Shown: one piece after another, positions 21,401 to 24,155 of the stretch | Numbering within the stretch: the stretch's first letter is position 1 | Layout: each line of letters begins with the position of its first letter | Virus record (IMG/VR): IMGVR_UViG_3300008267_009933 | Coordinates: 1-24,155 of that record | Strand: one strand, 5' to 3' | Source of the DNA: a virus | DNA length: 24,155 nucleotides | Translations under genes and position numbers: made by a program | The notes under the pieces: model-generated | What the model was told of the DNA's origin: nothing | Database searches by the model: none | Seen by the model: only the letters and a program-made list of their open reading frames with translations

Positions 21401-24155
21401 CGAAAACGGTACTTCAGGTACGAGTGGTGTAAATGGTACAAACGGTACTTCAGGAAACTCTGGTACAGACGGCACTTCTGGAATTGATGGTACAGACGGT
21501 ACCTCAGGTGTTTCAGGTACAGACGGTACTTCAGGAGTTTCAGGCACAAACGGTACAAGCGGTATAAATGGTACAAACGGTACTTCAGGCGAAGATGGAA
21601 CTTCAGGTACAAGTGGAGTAGATGGTACAGATGGTACTTCAGGTATTTCAGGTACAGACGGTACTTCAGGTATAGATGGCACCGATGGTACTTCAGGTAC
21701 AAATGGAACTTCTGGAGTTTCAGGTACAAACGGTACAAGCGGTATAGACGGAACAAACGGTACTTCAGGTATAGATGGTACTGATGGAACTTCAGGCATA
21801 AATGGTACAGACGGTACTTCAGGAAATTCCGGTACAGACGGTACCTCAGGTGTTTCAGGTACAAACGGTACTTCAGGAAATTCAGGTACAGACGGTACTT
21901 CAGGTATTTCAGGAACTGACGGTACAAGCGGTATAGACGGTACAGACGGTACTTCAGGTATAGACGGTACAGATGGTACTTCTGGAATTTCTGGTACTGA
22001 CGGTACTTCAGGAATTAGTGGTACTAATGGTACTTCTGGAGTTTCCGGTACAGATGGTACTTCAGGAGTCTCTGGTACTAATGGTACAAGTGGTATAAAC
22101 GGAACAAACGGCACTTCAGGTGAAGACGGTACTTCAGGAACTTCAGGTATAGATGGTACTGATGGAACTTCTGGAATTTCTGGTACTGACGGTACTTCAG
22201 GTATAGATGGTACTAATGGTACCTCAGGTACAAACGGTTCAAATGGTACTTCAGGTATCTCAGGTACAGACGGTACAAGTGGTATAGATGGAACAAACGG
22301 TACTTCAGGCGAAGACGGTACTTCAGGAACTTCAGGTGCTGATGGTACAGACGGCACTTCAGGAATTAGTGGTACGGATGGAACTTCTGGAATTTCAGGT
22401 ACTGACGGTACAAGTGGTATAGACGGTACAGATGGTACTTCAGGTATCTCTGGTACAGACGGTACAAGCGGTATAAACGGTACAAACGGTACTTCAGGTA
22501 CAAATGGTTCAAACGGAACTTCTGGTACTTCAGGTATAGACGGTACCGATGGTACTTCAGGTATTTCAGGCACAGATGGTACTTCAGGCACAAACGGTTC
22601 AGATGGTACTTCAGGTACTGATGGTACATCTGGTATAGACGGAACAAATGGTACTTCAGGTACAAGTGGTTCAAACGGAACTTCTGGTACTTCAGGTATA
22701 GACGGTACAGACGGCACTTCAGGTATTTCAGGCACAGACGGTACAAGCGGTATAGATGGTACAAACGGTACTTCTGGCACAAATGGTTCAAACGGTACCT
22801 CAGGTATCTCAGGTACTGATGGCACTTCAGGAATTGATGGAACCGATGGTACCTCAGGCACAGATGGTTCAAACGGAACCTCTGGTACTTCAGGAATAGA
22901 CGGTACAGACGGTACTTCAGGTATTTCGGGTACAGACGGTTCATCAGGCACATCAGGAAGTTCAGGTACAACAGGTACAAACGGTTCATCCGGCACTTCA
23001 GGTTCTTCTGGTACAACTGGTACAGATGGTTCAAGCGGAACTTCAGGTTCTTCAGGTACAACTGGTACAGATGGTACCTCAGGAATTAGCGGTACAGACG
23101 GTTCAAGTGGTACTTCAGGTACTGATGGTTCAAGTGGTACAACAGGTACAGATGGTTCAAGCGGCACTTCAGGAAGTTCAGGTACAACAGGTACAGACGG
23201 TTCTTCTGGTACAAGTGGCTCTTCAGGTACAACGGGTACAGACGGTACAAGTGGTGTAGATGGTTCATCAGGAACTTCAGGATCTTCAGGTACTACTGGT
23301 ACAGACGGTTCAAGCGGTACTTCAGGCTCATCTGGTACTACAGGTACAGATGGTTCTTCTGGTACAACTGGTACAGACGGTTCATCTGGTACTTCAGGCT
23401 CATCTGGTACTACAGGTACAGATGGTACAAGTGGTATAGATGGTTCATCAGGAACAAGTGGTTCTTCAGGTACTACTGGTACAGACGGTTCTTCTGGTAC
23501 AAATGGTACAGACGGTTCAAGCGGAACTTCAGGCTCATCTGGTACTACAGGTACAGACGGTTCAAGCGGAACTTCAGGAACCTCAGGTTCATCAGGTACA
23601 TCAGGTTCATCAGGAACTTCAGGATCTTCAGGCACAACTGGTACAAATGGTTCATCAGGTACTTCAGGAACCGCAGGTTCTTCAGGAACTAGCGGACAAG
23701 ATGCATTATCAGGTGGTGTTAATTTATTCTTTAATGCTTCAGTTAATAGTGATATCTCGGGTGATGTAGAGTTAGGTCAATTAACAACAACGGCTCCCGA
23801 ATATACTGATGTTGTAACACTTACTGCTAACCAACAAAATGTTCAGGTAAATTCATCATTTGTTACAGTAGCTGATTATCCAGGGGTTACAGTAATACCA
23901 AATGGTATATGGCACGCATATTTGTATTTTACTAAAAATACTCAGAACGATAACGTATCATCATATTTTACAGTATCTAAAGTAAACTCTACAGGTGGAG
24001 GTAAAACATTATTATTTACATCAGATGATGTACAAATAGGTTGGGATACTAATAATACAACTCCTGTTGAAACTAAAATGAATGCTATCGTAACATCGGC
24101 AGCATTACTTATTACAGATAGAATTGTAATTGACATATACGTAAATAACGGTGAT
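18441..24155 (+). CDS. giant collagen-like fibre protein, N-terminal 1905 codons (no stop in window)
   Basis: The frame from ATG 18441 stays open to the last base, so the gene runs off the window and the protein exceeds 1900 aa. Layout: residues 1-333 non-repetitive beta-rich N-terminal region ([47 protein letters not shown]); about 334-856 Gly-X-Y block 1 with frequent one-residue interruptions; about 857-947 a non-repetitive island with three Cys; about 948-1752 Gly-X-Y block 2, essentially uninterrupted; then a beta-rich domain ([20 protein letters not shown]) continuing past the window. I see no Pro, Lys or Arg in the repeats, so they are acidic. It is probably a long trimeric tail fibre or head fibre; adsorption is the likely role but is inferred. 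Antisense and shifted frames look open only because of the repeat composition. Confidence 0.88.
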   Translation, partial: MSANPVTPPKVIPGSINFGSTSIAVTYDNPSSIYDGFPYIFSASVTVIPEFTSDPNSSPNPLQWDANNINTNMYYGLPSGQLYKVIGVSVVSSTSASIVIEDQDLFVLNIAPSQDGNNAPVENQLGFFFELDEEGQPILAGISNIASGFGINSYWIDDIQGRFRARDYRQKYFAIDNLSAAYTNIQTGSFVYLSSSGEFYTASTGNDFERLFGIVQEKDTPETGNMYVRPIAKIVENLPVLPGTRGEVLYFTSSAATNFLTNTKPEINPYPVYIKVTENSAILLPNHPSNLALQPNIYYTGSLVRGDVDNINFTGSGVVVTASGSDGVLVTITGGGGGTGTSGTSGEDGTSGTSIVGTSGTSGAGTSGTSSVGTSGTSGDVGTSGTSGAVGTSGTSGVNGTNGTSGNSGTDGTSGDGTSGTSGEGTSGTSGDGTSGTSGIGTSGTSGAGTSGTSGAGTSGTSGADGTDGTSGISGTDGTSGDGTSGTSGAGTSGTSGEDGTSGTSGEAGTSGTSGAGTSGTSGAEGTSGTDGTSGEDGTSGTSGAGTSGTSGVGTSGTSGVEGTSGTDGVDGTSGTSGAGTSGTSGAEGTSGTDGTSGISGTDGTSGEDGTSGTSGDGTSGTSGINGTSGTDGLDGTSGTSGEGTSGTSGIDGTDGTSGISGTDGTSGEDGTSGTSGDGTSGTSGINGTSGTDGADGTSGTSGEDGTSGTSGAGTSGTSGVDGTDGTSGISGTDGTSGEDGTSGTSGDGTSGTSGIDGTDGTSGISGTNGTSGINGTDGTSGVNGTNGTSGISGTDGTSGENGTSGTSGDGTSGTSGINGTDGTSGEDGTSGTSGINGTDGTSGIDGTNGTSGSSGTSGTSAVICTPLLAGDYYFQAVGATYNGPSYAGMAWGAGQTLSVYAPEGVIQYMLVTSYDPSTGALVAVITFCSSVNFKTVIGVTLCLVGEQGTSGTSGNGTSGISGTDGTSGISGTNGTSGINGTDGTSGENGTSGTSGVNGTNGTSGNSGTDGTSGIDGTDGTSGVSGTDGTSGVSGTNGTSGINGTNGTSGEDGTSGTSGVDGTDGTSGISGTDGTSGIDGTDGTSGTNGTSGVSGTNGTSGIDGTNGTSGIDGTDGTSGINGTDGTSGNSGTDGTSGVSGTNGTSGNSGTDGTSGISGTDGTSGIDGTDGTSGIDGTDGTSGISGTDGTSGISGTNGTSGVSGTDGTSGVSGTNGTSGINGTNGTSGEDGTSGTSGIDGTDGTSGISGTDGTSGIDGTNGTSGTNGSNGTSGISGTDGTSGIDGTNGTSGEDGTSGTSGADGTDGTSGISGTDGTSGISGTDGTSGIDGTDGTSGISGTDGTSGINGTNGTSGTNGSNGTSGTSGIDGTDGTSGISGTDGTSGTNGSDGTSGTDGTSGIDGTNGTSGTSGSNGTSGTSGIDGTDGTSGISGTDGTSGIDGTNGTSGTNGSNGTSGISGTDGTSGIDGTDGTSGTDGSNGTSGTSGIDGTDGTSGISGTDGSSGTSGSSGTTGTNGSSGTSGSSGTTGTDGSSGTSGSSGTTGTDGTSGISGTDGSSGTSGTDGSSGTTGTDGSSGTSGSSGTTGTDGSSGTSGSSGTTGTDGTSGVDGSSGTSGSSGTTGTDGSSGTSGSSGTTGTDGSSGTTGTDGSSGTSGSSGTTGTDGTSGIDGSSGTSGSSGTTGTDGSSGTNGTDGSSGTSGSSGTTGTDGSSGTSGTSGSSGTSGSSGTSGSSGTTGTNGSSGTSGTAGSSGTSGQDALSGGVNLFFNASVNSDISGDVELGQLTTTAPEYTDVVTLTANQQNVQVNSSFVTVADYPGVTVIPNGIWHAYLYFTKNTQNDNVSSYFTVSKVNSTGGGKTLLFTSDDVQIGWDTNNTTPVETKMNAIVTSAALLITDRIVIDIYVNNGD
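19440..21011 (+). repeat. collagen-like block 1 (interrupted Gly-X-Y)
   Basis: Encodes repeats such as [24 protein letters not shown] and [10 protein letters not shown]. About twenty Gly-X-Gly interruptions (GAG, GDG, GEG, GIG, GVG) break the three-residue period. Ser and Gly codons vary freely. Confidence 0.88.
21309..23696 (+). repeat. collagen-like block 2 (uninterrupted Gly-X-Y, ~265 triplets)
   Basis: From 21309 to 23696 Gly falls at every third residue without a break. The 5' two thirds use [16 protein letters not shown]-type triplets. The 3' third changes to GSS/GTT-rich triplets. Confidence 0.9.
22945..23670 (+). repeat. higher-order ~45-bp repeat at 3' end of block 2
   Basis: A 15-residue supra-unit, [15 protein letters not shown], recurs several times with small variations, on top of the three-residue period. 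At DNA level the copies are more alike (ggttcttcaggtacaactgg-type) than elsewhere, suggesting recent tandem duplication. Confidence 0.65.

Noticed and set aside
21182-23635. 817-codon minus-strand ORF of Pro-x-x-Pro repeats
   Set aside because: It is a composition artefact opposite collagen-like block 2. Stop codons cannot arise there because of the repeat; no independent coding signal.
16909-23696. CRISPR-like array
   Set aside because: Repeats are short-period coding triplets without constant repeats and unique spacers, and they lie in open frames.

Overview
The window reads as part of the genome of a T4-like contractile-tailed phage (head, neck and fibre genes). All genes lie on the + strand. 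The DNA is AT-rich, genes are tightly packed or overlapping, and there are no tRNAs, integrases or insertion sequences. Most start codons are preceded by A/T-rich DNA rather than a well-spaced Shine-Dalgarno sequence, which suggests a Bacteroidota (flavobacterial-type) host, possibly aquatic. This host guess is inference from gene starts and similarity recalled from memory; no database search was possible.

Layout. (1) 1-1512: four translationally coupled accessory genes: the C-terminus of an FAD-dependent oxidoreductase-like protein, a small unknown protein, a cupin and a P-loop kinase-like ATPase. (2) 1543-2894: a lysine-rich protein with AT-hook-like motifs, a broken coiled-coil ORF, and an overlapping secreted coiled-coil protein with a C-terminal membrane segment. 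(3) 2899-9776: packaging and prohead assembly: large terminase (gp17-like), portal (gp20-like), four unrecognised probable head/core proteins, and prohead protease (gp21-like), ending at a strong terminator. (4) 9968-12905: acidic scaffold (gp22-like) and major capsid protein (gp23-like), then a second terminator. (5) 13017-16865: PhoH-like ATPase, neck and tail-completion proteins (gp13-, gp14- and gp15-like) and a small beta-rich protein. (6) 16909-24155: two collagen-like (Gly-X-Y) fibre genes separated by a third terminator. The second stays open from 18441 to the window end, at least 1905 codons.

How it fits together. Scaffold, protease and the proteins between portal and protease should build a prohead on the portal. 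The protease would mature the capsid protein, the terminase would fill the head, the gp13/14/15-like proteins would close the neck and join the tail, and the collagen-like proteins would be fibres. No small terminase, sheath or tube gene was recognised here, so the T4 order 13-14-15-16-17-18-19-20 has been broken up.

Most interesting signals: (a) a recurring TAT(T/G)TATAA box before transcription units, resembling the T4 late promoter box but in reverse-complement orientation; (b) a shared Glu-plus-GGTA(S/T)F-x-PGTG peptide in the capsid protein and in an unknown head gene, probably a common protease-processing region; (c) the giant, proline-free, two-block collagen-like fibre with a cysteine-containing island; (d) the frameshifted/overlapping gene pair upstream of the terminase.
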